Positions 11,546-24,177 of a DNA stretch of 64,000 nucleotides are shown here, piece by piece. Made by a program: the position numbers and the translations under genes. The first letter of the stretch is position 1; the number at the start of each line of letters is the position of its first letter. Source of the DNA: Berberis thunbergii (Eukaryota > Streptophyta > Magnoliopsida > Ranunculales > Berberidaceae). Location of the stretch: the NCBI GenBank assembly GCA_003290165.1, contig QNQO01006217.1:186001-250000 (forward strand), in the 5' to 3' direction. The notes beneath the pieces were generated by a model, which worked only from the letters and a program-made list of their open reading frames with translations, did not search any database and was not told the DNA's origin.

Positions 11546-13947
11546 ATGGCAGGCCGAAATCAACTTCTTGATGAACTATTTGCTAAGGGCCTTAAGTTTT
11601 TTGTAGGAGATGTTGCTATCTGAATCTAATCTAAAAGTCATTCGTAAGACATGGGATTCCTAATGATATGGTGTTCTGCACTCTAGGTGTCGATCTGACG
11701 CCATTATACCCTCTTGAGAGGTTTATCTGTCTTCACCGAGGTATGCTTCGATCGGGTGTTCCCTTTCCAGTTATCAAGGGGATCTAGAAATTTCTGACAT
11801 ACATCGGCATTGCACCCGCTCAACTTGTGCCGAACGGATATAGGACTTTGCTTGCCATTCTGATTAGGGCTAAGGACGATGTGTCCAAGTGTCTTCGATA
11901 GCGATCAACAAACACGTTATTTGTGTGTTGATGTCACCAGACTACTTCGGCAAACTGCCTGATGATTTTAAATCAGGGCAGAAGTTATGTTTCATGGCTC
12001 TTACGGACTCGGCGTACTTTGAGCTTGTTGATCGTCCGGTCAAGTGTTAATTTGGACCACTAAGTAAGTTGATTCTTTTTTCAGTCTTGTTTGTGTTAAC
12101 TGCATATTAGATTAACCTGTTGTGCTTTTTACAGGGAGATTCCCAACTTCACTACTTTCTATTGAAGATAAAACAACTTTGGATGCGTTTCGTGCCATGC
12201 ATCATCTGGAGGTAGAGGATGTCGTTAAGTCTTCTAATATTGAGTGCAGTGGACTGTGGGCTCATTGGCACGTGGTTCCAAGCCCTTCAAGGAGGGTAGA
12301 AATAGATGAGACGTTTCCTTCTTCTATGCACCCGAAGAGGTCTCATACTTTGTCTCAATCCATTCGCAAGCGCTTGGCCTTGTTCGAAGGACGTGATGCC
12401 ATCGGGCAAGTGTTGAGGCGTGATGCTCAGGTCGTGGCCCTTATCTCCCTTTCTTACTTGGAGAGAGAGTATCTGCAAATGGTAGGCGTGGAGGATATAA
12501 CCAAACTGAGCATCAAGCAGGCAAAGTTTCTGAATAAAATGTTGCTGCAGGCGGGCCTGGAAGCTTCAGATGGTCGTCCTTTTTCAATAAAGGACTTTGA
12601 ACTCCGCCTCTCTCTGGATCATGAACCTATTGAAGAGTCGTCTTATCACCGACACCATGATGAAGGGTTCCGTTCTCATCACATGTATTGTGCTCCGTCC
12701 CGTTCCCGTCCTCATATTGAGTTGACGATGGGTCCAAGGAATAACTCGTTTCCTTCTTTTCCATCGACTGATTCCGATTGGTGAGTGAAAAAAATCTGAT
12801 TGTTGCAGGAAAAGGAAAAGTCATTGATGAGGGCCCTGATGCAGTGAAGATGGCTAAGGGCGGTGCTGGGTCATCCCGATTCTGAATGATCTTCATTCAG
12901 ATGCTCGGATCAATTTGTTTGCTCCGGACGTACTAAGGAAGAGCAACCAAGCTTGACATCAGGAGGTTGACATCTCTTATGTTTCGAGGGAGCATATCGG
13001 CAGATGGAATGACTAGCTGGCGAACTGCACTACAAAGCCAGTGGGAGAGATGCTTGGAGGGCATTTAGATAAATAGCAGAAACATCATGTGATGGGGATG
13101 TCATATCTGAATCAAGTGGCCACACCTGGAATTAAAGTCGAGGTCACTCTTGAGAGAGTATACCGTGGAACGAGTCTTTGGAAACTTGCAGAAGTCATAC
13201 TCAGACGCACTCTGCGAGATTGAGTTGTTGAGGAAGTGACTTGAAGATTTCTCAAATACTGGAGCAGAGTCTAGGTTCATTAGGTCGGAGGCTCAGAAGG
13301 TTCGCTTGGAGGCGCTTGAGTCTGAGTTGGCAGGGGTAGTGTCTGCGAGGGATCGGTTCGAGAATGAATTGAACCTTGTCCGTCATGACTTGTAGCTTAC
13401 CCGTGAGACTGTGGTTGGAGTGCAGGCTGACCTACAAGTTCTGCATGCTGATGGGATCAATAAGGAGTCCAAATGGACTGTCCGATGTCAGCAATAGGAG
13501 GCCGACATTGAGTTCAATGCCAAGATTGCACGGACCGCTGAAGAGCAGTTTTTTCTGGCATAGAGTGAGCTAAATATTGTCAATGATAAGCTAGGGGCCG
13601 AACAGTCCAAGACTAACATGCTGTTGAGCGAGCTGGAACGGAAGCTCATTGAATCAAGAGAGCGCGAGGATAAGCTTCTCAATGCCCAGGGCACGTTCGA
13701 ATTCAACAGAGTCGTGCATGGAAGGCTAGAACTGTTGCATTTGATGAAGGAAAAACATATCGACTAGGATGTCTCCTATTATAAAGAGATTGCATATGTA
13801 GAGTCTGAAGCGACTTCCGATTTGTTTGAAGAAGAAGGCGGCCTTGATGAGAGGGATCAAAGGGCAGCACCTTCAGATACGTCTCATGCTTCTTCCTCTG
13901 CTAAGTGTAGTTCTGTTGTATCTAACTCTCCTCTTGATGCGGGGTGA
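11546..13947 (+). pseudogene. antisense-oriented extra ORF of the gypsy element (PF04195-like plus coiled coil)
   Basis: It starts at ATG 11546 (MAGRNQLLDELFAKG). The next readable block (about 11690-11905) contains LYPLERF and PNGYRTLLAIL, the pattern of the family Pfam calls putative gypsy-type transposon (PF04195). A spliceable intron lies at about 12065-12134 (GTAAGT to TTTTTACAG) and leads into an open block of about 215 codons ending at 12784. From 13200 to 13947 the frame reads as a long Glu/Lys/Leu-rich coiled coil, with in-frame stops near 13394, 13496, 13562 and 13768. The ORF runs opposite to gag-protease and sits near the 3' LTR, the place where Tat elements carry such an ORF. Frameshifts and stops make it non-functional here. 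Its biochemical role is unknown. Confidence 0.65.
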
Positions 13948-14384
13948 ATCTTGTATTTTTCTTTCCACTTTGCAAATGAATAGTACTTCACACTTGTTTG
14001 TCTTCTTTTCCTTTTTTCTGATAGCTTTTACCTGTTTTGTCTTATTTCGACATTAATTGTCAGTCGAGAAGCTTTGCTAGGCTAGGAAGCTTTATGATTG
14101 ATCCGTTGTTGAGAGCTCAAACTTCTTGTGCTGCAACAATTTGTGTGATTCTGGTCAGACTCCCTTTTAGAGATCGGGGAGTGCATTACACTCTTTGTTT
14201 GGCTGTTTGTTGGGCCAACAGTTGTTGTTGTTGTTATAAGCATATTAGTCAGACTGTGGTCCCAGTGCTTACACCCTTGTAGATAATCAGCTAGTAGTCC
14301 TTGCAAGTCGTCTGGGTTGAATTTTTAGAACTTTGACCGAACTTTTGACTTTTCTTTATTTGTTATTCGTAGAATAAACTTAAT

Positions 14385-15295
14385 TGGACCAAGGGTTGTT
14401 ATCGTCAGTTATAACTGACTAAACCGGGGTTAGGTTTTGGCGACTGTGGTGGTCCCTGGCTAGCCATCTTGATCAGGCGTCGAGGGCACTAACTAGACTC
14501 CCACTTTCCAACCCATCTTGGTTCGTTCATGGCGGAGGAATTGGAACGAGCCAGTAGTTATCATTGTCAGTCGTTCTAATTAAGCTTTGGCAGGGTTTAG
14601 CAATCATTGTATGTAGTTGGCCAATGATCCCTAGCAAGTCGTCTTTACCAGGCTACATGAGCACTGACTAAGCTCCCACTTTCTAGGCCATCGAAATCCG
14701 CGAGCTGCGAACTAGGTTTCGAGCATACCAAAACCGTCATCATCAGTGGCAACTGACTAAGCTTTGCTCGAGGTTCAACGATCACTGTTTGCGTACGAGT
14801 AAATCTTAATCAGTCGCCAAAAGCACTGACTAGACTCTCACTTTCTAGGCCGTTAGAATCCGTTATTTGCGGACTAGGCTTCGAGCAGATCAGAAGCCAT
14901 CGTCATCAGTCGTCACCAACTAAACCTTGGTCGGGTTTGGTCTCTATTGCCCATGTTTGGACAATGATCCATGGCAAGTCGTCCCGATCAGGAATCAGAG
15001 CGCTGACTAAGATGCAATTCTCTAAATCGTCGACACCCGTTTAACTTAACGGACTGGGTGTTAGAACGTACTAGAAGCTATCGTTACAGGTCAAAACCGA
15101 CTAAGCTTTAGTTAAATTCGACAACCATTATCTATGGTTGAACAACGGTCCCTTGCAAGCCATCGCAGTCAGGTATTACAAACACTGACTAAGCTCCCAC
15201 TTTCTAACCCATGATCATCCGCTTGTGGCGGGCTAGGTGTTAGAGTGGATAAGAAGTTATGGTAATTAGTCAGAGCTGACTAAGCTATTTTGGGC
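14385..15295. repeat. about 170-180-bp tandem repeats inside the gypsy element
   Basis: About five diverged units are marked by CTGACTAAGCTCCCACTTTC or close variants at about 14491, 14664, 14826, 15003 and 15184 (spacings about 162-181 bp). The units share internal words such as TGATCC and AAGTCGTC. Tandem arrays in the 3' untranslated part of Tat-type elements are a known seed of satellite DNA. Confidence 0.8.
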
Positions 15296-16860
15296 GTGTA
15301 AGTTTGACTTGGGTGTCTTGCCTTACTTAGTTTGCCTAGCAGTCTGATTCCAATATCGGATCGATTGATCGAACTAATATTAGATTGACCGGCTTTAATA
15401 AACAACAACGAAATAATAGTGGAGTTAATGCCTTGGGTTTAATGATGACACTCTCTAGGCGTGCTCCTTATTCTGTGGGTGCTCAGGGCCTTTGCTGTTT
15501 GTTCTTTTGTGTGTGCTGGGTCGGTTTTGGCAGAGCATAAGCTTGGGCCCATTAATTGAGGGGCCTAATTAGAAAAAAAAATCTTTGTGAATCAGTATGC
15601 CAGGGATACGGCGCATTCTGTGAAACGGTCCAGTATCGATTACTCCCCCAATTAATGGGGTTGCTTGCAGGGTGATTAATTCAAAAGATGTGGACTTGTG
15701 CAGTTGCAATTGGAACCGTCTTTTTCAGATTTATTGTACGACATTTAATGCTGAAGTAAGTTAAGTAACTGCTTGTTGATGACTTTTCGTGAACCATTTC
15801 ACCTATATATAGGTTAACTATTATGTGTTCAAGCAATTGTGAATAAGAGTTATAGACTTCCTCTCGAGGGTTAGGTCTGCCTTCCATTTTTCGGTGCTCA
15901 AGCACTCTCTCATCCATTTATTGCTATCGAGGGATGGCCCTCGCAACTAGTTTATGGTTGATGGGAGCGTTGGAGGTATTCCCTTGGTGGTATCTTTGCG
16001 TAACCCCTAGCAATACACATTTGAGGGGCGTCTCCATTTGGTAGCATTGTGAGACCTCGACGATTCTGTTGTTCTGGGATGTTTTCGTCAGCTTTTTGTC
16101 TCTTCCTTCTATTCCTCTCCATGAGGCAGACTGGCGGAGCAAAGAATTGAGGGAGTATTCTTGGCCTTCTTCAAGTATTTTGTTTGCTACGTTCGAATCG
16201 TCTTTGTGGGGTGATTCTATGGAGCAATGAATTGAGTGTGTTCCTTCACCTTCTGATGTAGACGCTTCACTTTCACCACCTTCTCTTCTGGGGGCGGATT
16301 AGCAGATCGGAGTTTATTTCCTTGTTTCAACGGATAGATGCTTGCATCAAACTCAGATACTTGTAGTGTATAAACTGATGCACTAGTTGGTCACCAAGCT
16401 TTGTAATAACTCTCATTGCAATAAATAAATTTTGTTTTTATTTTTGGAATGTGTCTTATACAAACAACTCCTCTAAACTAAAATGAAAACCAAAAATAAA
16501 AAATGAAATCAAACCAACAAATAATTTAATTTGGACGGAGATTGAGCTAATTCGGCCTTGAAAGAGGCGCAAATGATCCTGGCTCGGATTGCGTGGTTCC
16601 TCAAGCGATTTTTTTAAAGCTAACGAAGTTATTGAATAGTGGACTTCGTGCTGACGAGCAATTCCTTGCTGATTAACAACTTTTGGAGTTGGTGCCCAGT
16701 TGCTGAAGTATCTTTACTTAGCTCTTTATTAGTCTCGATTGCGTTGCTCGCTTTGACTCTTGGATCTCTACATAACTGCACTTTAGTTATCTGGGCTTTT
16801 CTACCCATATAGAGTGATTATCCTCTTTTGTCTAGGCTTGATGCCTGACATGTTTGTTCT
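15296..16860. other. unassigned interior of the gypsy element where pol is expected
   Basis: No YXDD, RNase H or integrase zinc/DDE motif can be read on either strand. A second purine-rich tract (GGGGGAGTAATCGA on the minus strand, about 15643-15660) resembles the polypurine tract beside the 3' LTR. An AT-rich patch lies at 16430-16510. Confidence 0.45.
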
Positions 16861-17330
16861 GTAAGCCCGAGTTATAACCGACAACAATTTAGTTGCTTTA
16901 GGGCTGCATAATAGCAGTCTTTTGCTGCTGGTTGATCTCCTCAGATAGTTTCTTGGGCATGGTTGGCTATATATTTTATGCATTGGTGCAGTGTGGAGAC
17001 CACTGTTTCCATATGATGAAGCCACAACCTTCCCAGAATAATGTTGTAGGTGGACGGGGCGTTAACTACCATGAACTCTTGGACAAAGTACTTTTGTAAC
17101 TGTGGCTCTCCTACTACCACCATTAGATTGATCTTCCTAATAAAGAAGCACTTCTCTCCGCTGAATCCAACCATAGGGTGGGTGGCAGGTGTTAAGTTTT
17201 TTTCCTGTAGCTGCATGTTGTGGATTGCACTGAAGAACATGACATTTAGTGAGCTTCCAGTGTCTACCAAGGCTATTTTTACCTCCCACTTAACGATAAG
17301 GTCGAAGATGACCAAGGCGTCATTGTGAGT
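16860..17330 (-). pseudogene. retrotransposon aspartic protease (gypsy)
   Basis: The ORF 17315-16941 reads ALVDTGSSLNVMF, the retropepsin active site D-T-G followed by SSLN. Further on it reads FMVVNAPSTYNIILGRLWL, the conserved C-terminal flap and ILGRPWL-type motif of plant gypsy proteases. Beyond the stop near 16941 the frame still reads GDQPAAKDCYYAALK, the linker normally found between protease and reverse transcriptase in this group. Coding ends there: the reverse transcriptase that should follow is missing. In an active element this enzyme would cleave the Gag-Pol polyprotein. Confidence 0.8.
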
Positions 17331-17399
17331 AGAATGTACCCCCTAAAGATCACCCTTCATAAACGTCAATGATGGGTTCAGACTGTGATCATGCTGCAC

Positions 17400-18940
17400 T
17401 TGTCAGTCTACATACTGAGATGGTGTCCACCTCTCGGTTAGTGTCCTCTTGCAGGACCTGTTTGATTTCTCACTTTTGGGACCGACCCCGTGGAGGACGT
17501 AAATAACGTCAGGAGCTTCCTTTTCAATCTCTTTGACAGCGACTGCTCTTTCCTTTGCTCGGCCCTGTTTTCTGTCTGAGCCTAAGAACTCATTGAGTTT
17601 TTCTTTTCTGATCCAGTACTCGACTTCTCCTTTGAGGTTTCTGCAATCCTCAGTGTCATGTTCGCCTTCCTTGTGGTAGGCGCAATATTTGTTGTTGTCG
17701 CGCCCAGCGGGGTCTCCTCGCTGCTTAGGTGGCCACTTCAGCTCTTCCCAATCTTTGATGACATCAAGGATGTTAGATAGATTGGTATTGAGAGGGGTGA
17801 CAGACCTGGACCCGACGTAATTCGAGGCCTTGTCTTGCCTGGTGCGGCCCGAATCGGTCTTGTTGTTTGTGTGCTTCCTCCTGTTATCATCATCGTCCTC
17901 TTTCTTCTTACCCTCTTTCATGTCCTTTAGAGCAGATGATTTCTTCTTTGACTCCGTTTCTCTCTTGATGGCCAACATTTCATCCAGAGTGACGTATCTC
18001 TTGGCATCTCTGAGCAAATCTGTCATATTGGTTGGGAGGTCCAGGGTAAGGAAGTCGTAGAACTTTCCTTTTCTCAAACCCGAAATGAAAGTAGTGATGA
18101 CATGATGACGATGTCATCACTACAGCTGTCGATGAGGGTCAACTCATCGTTAAAACGAGTGACGTACTCCCTCAACGTCTCATTTTATTTTTGTTTTATG
18201 GTCAGCAGATAATGTGGGCCCTTCCTGAGCCGTTGGCTGCTCACAAAGCGTGTAAGGAACGCCAATGCCAACGTCCGAATTGAATCGATGGATTTTGAAG
18301 GAAGGTTGTAGAACCACGTCAGTGCTGACGTCTTTAGGCTTGCAGGGAATGATCGGCACATTATTGCATCAGACCCTTCCTTAAGTTCCATAACGTGCTA
18401 GAAGTTGCACAGGTGATCGGACGAGTCTCATGTCCCGTCGTAAAACTCCAACTTCGGTAGTGTGTATTTATTTGGCAGTGGCCCGCCCATGATATAGTCT
18501 ATGAACAGAGGAACTGTGTGACTAACAACATGTTTGGGTTTGTGGCCCCGTTATGGATGGGGTTGTGCGAAACGTGTTTGTCGCCTCTGGACGTTGGGTT
18601 TCTATTGGTCCCTCCTCCGCCTCTTGTTCATTGAGAAGCTGATGGGGCAACGTGGCTCTCCTGAACATGCTCTCTGGAACTCTCTGGGGACCGGGCCCTT
18701 TTCCGCTCACAGTCTCCCTCTACAAGTGAAGGATTTCGTTGTTTGAGAGCCTCCTGCATTTTCGCGATTTGCTGCATCTGTGTTGAAAGTAGGTCCACCC
18801 TTGGGTCTGCTGCGACTACCACTGGCATGGGATCTAAGGAGGTTCCTCCCGTGGCGGTGGTCGAACGGGCGACGCTCTGCCGATTTGAGCGTTTGAAGGC
18901 TCAATAACATTTCCATTATTGCAGACCTTGTTGTCACCAT
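17400..18940 (-). pseudogene. retrotransposon Gag (gypsy)
   Basis: Reading right to left, an N-terminal stretch begins MVTTRSAIMEMLLSLQTL at 18940. A Retrotrans_gag core follows at 18391-18185, with SFPASLKTSALTWFYNLP and then FLTRFVSSQRLRKG. Next comes a basic, charged region with ANYVGSR-like text, then a zinc-finger-like segment KYCAYHKEGEHDTEDCRNLK at about 17680-17640 that stands where the Gag knuckle belongs. Frameshifts between the blocks show decay. It would package element RNA into particles. Confidence 0.78.
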
Positions 18941-19020
18941 CTTGCTGATTCTCTAAAAAAAAGTGATGTTATTGCTTTTTTTAGGAACTCTGTCGTTCTC
19001 CACAGATGACGCCAAACTGA

Positions 19021-19694
19021 TGTAGTCGATTTCTGCTATTTTTCCTCGTTGCTTACCTAGGCCTGCACAAGTAGCACACGTGTGCGAAGGACCACCGTGT
19101 GGTGGTCGATGACACTTTGATGCTTTAGTTATATAAGACTTAAGAGAGGCTTAAACCTGTAAATTGGGTTTCTATCACATACCTTCAGTTCATCAACCTT
19201 ATCTCTCTTTTTATAGTTTAGGAGTCCTTGTTCAACTAGACCTTTGGTGGAGTAGTTTAAGAAAGAGATTTTACTGGAGATCCTTTCCTAATTTGGTTTT
19301 GTCCATGTGGGATAGTTTCCCTACGCGATTCGTGTTTCTAGATCTATGGGAGAGATTTCCCTTTCAGAGTATTGTCCATGCAAAGAAATATCCTTGCCCG
19401 ACTTATACTTTAGTATTTGTTTCCTAGTCGGATCGAATGTATTGTTGATCTGCCAGTCTTGGGTAGATTTCTCAAATACTTGCCTTAGATGTCTTACGAG
19501 TATTGGGCCTGATCGCTTGACGTGTGGGCTTAATAACTCATTGCAACTTGGACCCGACTGTCTGGCTTGCAATGATGGGCTTAGTGTTGTTTGGGCCTCG
19601 CTGGATTGAGTATGCAATCGGGCCTGGTGTATTTTGTTGACGAGATTATCATGATACGTGTACAGTGTTGATCAGATGACGGTTTGATGTATCA
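19021..19694 (-). repeat. 5' LTR of the gypsy element
   Basis: It begins TGTAGTCGAT and ends GATGTATCA on the plus strand (TG...CA form). The primer-binding-like stretch lies immediately to its left, so in the element's own orientation this is the 5' LTR. It aligns with 10581-11255. Confidence 0.87.
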
Positions 19695-19696
19695 GC

Positions 19697-19697
19697 A

Positions 19698-19753
<56 letters not shown>

Positions 19754-19780
19754 CATCATCATTATTACTATTATTATTAT
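19697..19780. repeat. (ATT)n microsatellite on the right side of the gypsy element
   Basis: About 28 ATT-type units with a few ATC interruptions. Both outer borders of the retroelement lie in the same trinucleotide repeat, which suggests insertion into, or seeding of, a microsatellite. Confidence 0.93.
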
Positions 19781-22700
19781 GGCAATGACTCATAGCTTTC
19801 ATCAGCGATGAAAAGCAAAAACACAAAATGTAATCATCCTCGAATTCATTCTTCTCTACAGTAGTACCATGAATAGAAGTTAGCAGAGTTGTGTGTCTAT
19901 TGTTGATGTTCGTTCTTTACTTGTTATAGGCTCTTAACTTAAATCAATGTTTTTGTTGCCAAATAGGGGGAGACCCTCTTTGCACAACTCCATTTTTGCA
20001 ATATAGACGCCATTTCATAGATCTTTCAATTGAAGCGTTATCGTGATCTGAACCTAATTTAGGATCTCGTAATGCGCTAAGCACAACTATTTCACACACC
20101 TATATATACAATGCAATCAACCTATAAATCAATAAATAAGCAATTCACTAAAATATACAACTCAAGTGGAAGACTTATGCTCATTCCAGTTGCCATTACC
20201 CACTGCGGAAACCCAAAAATATGGTGTAATCAAGTCCTTACATCTTCGCTAAGCCCTTGCTTAACACTGCCCACAAGATCCTTCAATCACTTCTTTGCTA
20301 TGTTAGGTATATGCCCATTCTCTTGTCATGTGTTCTCTCTCTTTTGTCCTCCTTCGAAGGTAAGGTAAACAAATATGGACTTCAAAATTTTATCCAAAAA
20401 AACATGGTTGAACGAGTATCAGCATCAATAGCACTAGGCTTTCCACTTGATGTTAAGCCCCTGCCATGGGGATAGTGAATTAGGTAACATTCAATATTCG
20501 CTGAAAGCGAAAGGCCTCACCTATTATCTACGGGAGATACGCATGCATCCTCACCAAGCCTCTTTAGCAGCGGGTAGAAGGTGTTCCACTCTAAACCTTG
20601 GCAGAAATATGTCTTTGTCTTGCCATGAATTTATCTTCCGACTAATAATAGTTAATTATTAATAGTATTAGTATTAATATATTTTAATTTGAAGGCGATG
20701 TAAACTTTGGAGAAGATTTGTTAGAGATTTGGTAGGTTTTGATGTCGCGAGTTTATTATGGTTGTTAATAAATGCTTCAAAAGCATTGATAAAGACGTAT
20801 CTTCTTCCTAGCTCCCTTGCTCAAAATTTTAATAAGACAATTAATGCATGAAATTTAATGTTATGTTGCATTTTCCTCATATTTTGGTATGTTGACACAT
20901 GTGAATTCGAGAAGACTCCGGCAATAAACTGTCTTGAAATTGAGTTGAATTTTGGCATTAGCAGCAACATTAAATTTATATCAGTCATAACATACATAAA
21001 ATGTTTGTAGGTTTCTCCAAGTACCACCTTATGTTCATCAACTTTTTACTAATATTTGTAAACAATTGCCTCCAACAGGTGCTCAACTGATAAGGCTTGT
21101 GGTGCATATGTTGAAACCCTCTGGGATACTTTTAGGTGCTCATCTGGACTACTATAACATCTGCTCTCAAAATGAACAATAAACTGAGTATGTCATCGGC
21201 TCAACAATTTTTCCCAAAAATGCTCCTACCCATATTTCAATTATCCCATTGTATTTGTATCCCCTTCCCTTTTCTCCCACATGTTTTCCCTTCATTTTCT
21301 CATCAAACCTCACTAAAACACCTGCATTCTCCATCGCCGTTGCTTGCCTACACCTCTCTCCCATTATCGCGGCACAAATCATCGCTCCTCGCACACTCAC
21401 ATTCACAGCACAGATCTCGTCCAGCTTCTTTCACCGTCGAACTTCCCCTAGAGTAAGAATCTGAAAAATTATCGTGGAACTCTTTCTGTTTTCCATTACG
21501 TACGATACTCATTCTTGGGCATATTTTCACTATATGTTTCCATTTCTGATTCAAGATATTGTGTAATGGAGGAATTAGATCCATCACATGGTTCTCAGAC
21601 CAGAACGATACAATCTAATTGTGTAGGTCTGACCCAATTGTTGTAACAGTAAGAAAATGAAATGAGTTTTGAATCTTTGGATGAAGGTTTTCTGAGATCT
21701 TCACCCAAATCTGAGTATTTCGAGCACCGAATATTCTAATGAACCTGGGAAGAGTTTTGCATGGTGTAGAATTCTGGACTCATGCACCCAGGCACATAAG
21801 ACCTGCAATCTGGAAGTATGAACAGTTATATTTATTACCCAGCCAGACAGTAGCATTCAACAATTATAATTAATTGCTGCTAAGATGGACGGTAAGCATA
21901 ATTTCCAAGAACAGATAGAAAAAAAAAGAAGATAGATAGTTTACAGAGTTAGTGATGAAGCTGACTAAGATCAAATATGTGATTATTCATGGCGTGAACT
22001 ATTCCCTTCACCTTCCAAAACATATCTCCCTCAAGCGCAGGGAGGTAGAAAAGAGAAACACAACAGAATTTGGGCCCAGCCAACTGAACAAAAATGAATT
22101 GGTATACACTTGCAGAATACAATGCAAAGCAGTCAAGTTTCAAGCCTTTAATTATGAAAATGTAAGACATAAATAAATCAAGGAAAAGTTGTTACATTTT
22201 TCATAGAACATAAATAAATAGATGAAATCTAAAACTATCATACTTACAAGAAAAATTGATAGGTAGGTGAACAATGATCAGGGGGTAATTTAATTTATAA
22301 TTTTAAATGAAAAAATATTATACATATGCACCATTTTACCCTCCCAAATTCATATTATTTACGATCAAAATTGCCCCTCAAATATTGTTAATTATACATA
22401 AGCCCTTAATGTAATTTATTCAAAGCCCCCTAATTATTTGTAAACTATATCTAGACCCTTAAAATATAAATAACTATTTTGTTTAGAATTTTAATAATAC
22501 TTTTTTTTACTTATTATTGAAATGTTGTAATAAAATAAAATAAAACATTGAATATTCGCGCACATAGAGCGTGACAACACCCTAGTCTTTATAATATATG
22601 GAAATCACTGGCCTCTAAATTACCAAATAAATTAACAAAAATTAGTGAATTGTACATCAAACTAAATTTTGTGAAACATAGAATTTCTCCATATTGATGT

Positions 22701-24177
22701 AGAGTGTAGAGAGAAAGGCTTGTGTGTGTATCATAGGGACCAATAATTCTAGAAAGCCAGCCCCAAGCGCCAGGACGGCGCCAAGGGAGCCTCCCCTTCA
22801 TGTGAATATCACATATCCTCAAAAAAAAAAAAAAAAACAGTCTCTCACGACTTTACATTTGCGTGCCCCCAAAAAGTGTACTACCTTGTTACATTAGCCA
22901 GATCAAAAAGAAGAAAAACAACCCTTCCTCATTTCTTCCCCTTTCTCAGATTGAAAATAAGAAGAAAAAAAAAACTCTCCCTTTCCTCCCCTTTCTCAAA
23001 TTGAAAACGAAGAGCCAACCCTAGATTCCCTTTTCATCTCAGTTGAAGAAGAAGAGCCAAGAAGTGTTACTCCCTTTTCATCTCAGTCAAAGAAGAAGAA
23101 GATCGAAGACGAAAAAACCCTATCTTCTCAGATCCACCTCGAAGAAACCTAACCCATCTCAGATTGAAGACGAAGAAACCCACCCCATCTCCCATTTTCA
23201 AGGCAGATCGAAGACAAAGGAACCGCGCGTTAAAAATCCTTGTAGTGTGGTAAGAATGGTTAAAAAGGAGTATTGAGGGTGGTAACATTGTTGTTGTCTA
23301 CTACTGCTCTTAACGCAACACAAGGGTGGTGGTTCATGTATTGGCTCGTAGACCTCTTGGCACTCCGAGACACAGGGAATCAAATGTCAAGAAAATGGTG
23401 TTTTGTCTGTTGAAATTATTTTGTGGTTTATGGTGTCTGTCTTTCTTAACTGAAAATGTTTTAGTTCTTCTTATGAGATTTGGATTTCAACAGTACAAAT
23501 TTTGTGTTCGTCTTTTCCTTTTAGATTTGGATTCTACCCATCTTCCATGTTAATCTTGAGAAAATTGGTGTTGGACATTCTCCATGCTATTACAATATTG
23601 TCGCACTCTAATTACTACCACTGCCTGAAATTTGTATTGAATGTTATTGTGCTAAAAAGAAAGCCACATGCAGAAGCATCAGTAATTAATCCTTGTCTAA
23701 TATGAAAGTTAGTAATCCCCTTTCTTGATTCTTTTTATGCAGTGAACTTCACTCCTGGAGGATTTAGGAGTATAACATTTTCTCATTCAGTGAAGGGTCC
23801 TAAACCCTTATATATTGAGAAAAGTGGATTCATATATAGACCTATAGTGAAATTATAGGGTTGCATTTATGAAATTATAGGATTCATATATAGACCTAAC
23901 AGTACAATTTTTTTGCTAGAGATTTCTTCGAATCTTACTAATTGGTACAAACATTCTATAGGGTTGCATTTATGAATTGTTTGAGAAGAAACTAACAGTA
24001 CAAATTTTGTGTTGCTTCTCAATGTGCAAACTTGTCTTTCAACTCCCTTCCAGCCATCCTGTAACTTTGGTTAGGCATAAGCATGCACTGAAAGTAGCCA
24101 ACAAACAATTTATACTTAATATGTTGAAAGTTATTTTTTGTTTATTTCTCAAAGCGTTTGGGTAATGTTAGGTTCAT
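19781..24177. other. intergenic; no gene recognised
   Basis: Several ORFs of 60-106 codons occur, for example at 20111-20662 and 21136-21464, but none shows a family motif or a spliceable extension. A dispersed AT-rich repeat at about 22262-22490 recurs at about 43180-43400. A purine/pyrimidine-biased stretch at 22915-23240 carries imperfect repeats of a TCTCAGATTGAAGACGAAG-like unit and resembles the 5' leader of a decayed gene or element. Confidence 0.4.

Larger units (their letters stand above)
10581..19694 (-). mobile_element. Ty3/gypsy LTR retrotransposon, Tat-like, non-autonomous remnant
   Basis: Two direct repeats of about 675 bp (10581-11255 and 19021-19694) flank the element. The primer-binding-like stretch TTTGGCGTCATCTGTGG lies on the minus strand just inside the right LTR, and a G-rich polypurine-like tract lies just inside the left LTR. 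The element therefore reads right to left. Gag (about 18940-17400) is followed by protease (about 17330-16860). No reverse transcriptase, RNase H or integrase motif can be read. In their place are a 1.5-kb unassigned stretch, a tandem-repeat block (14385-15295) and an opposite-strand ORF (11546-13947). The LTRs differ at roughly one base in eight, largely by transitions, so the insertion is old. The extra antisense ORF and 3' repeats are known traits of the Tat/Ogre group; the lineage call rests on those. Confidence 0.82.

Noticed and set aside
16941..17328. Plus-strand ORF opposite the protease
   Set aside because: It is the antisense shadow of the DTGSS protease frame.
20111..20662. Three overlapping plus-strand ORFs
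   Set aside because: No motif, no consistent frame and no splice signals; judged chance.
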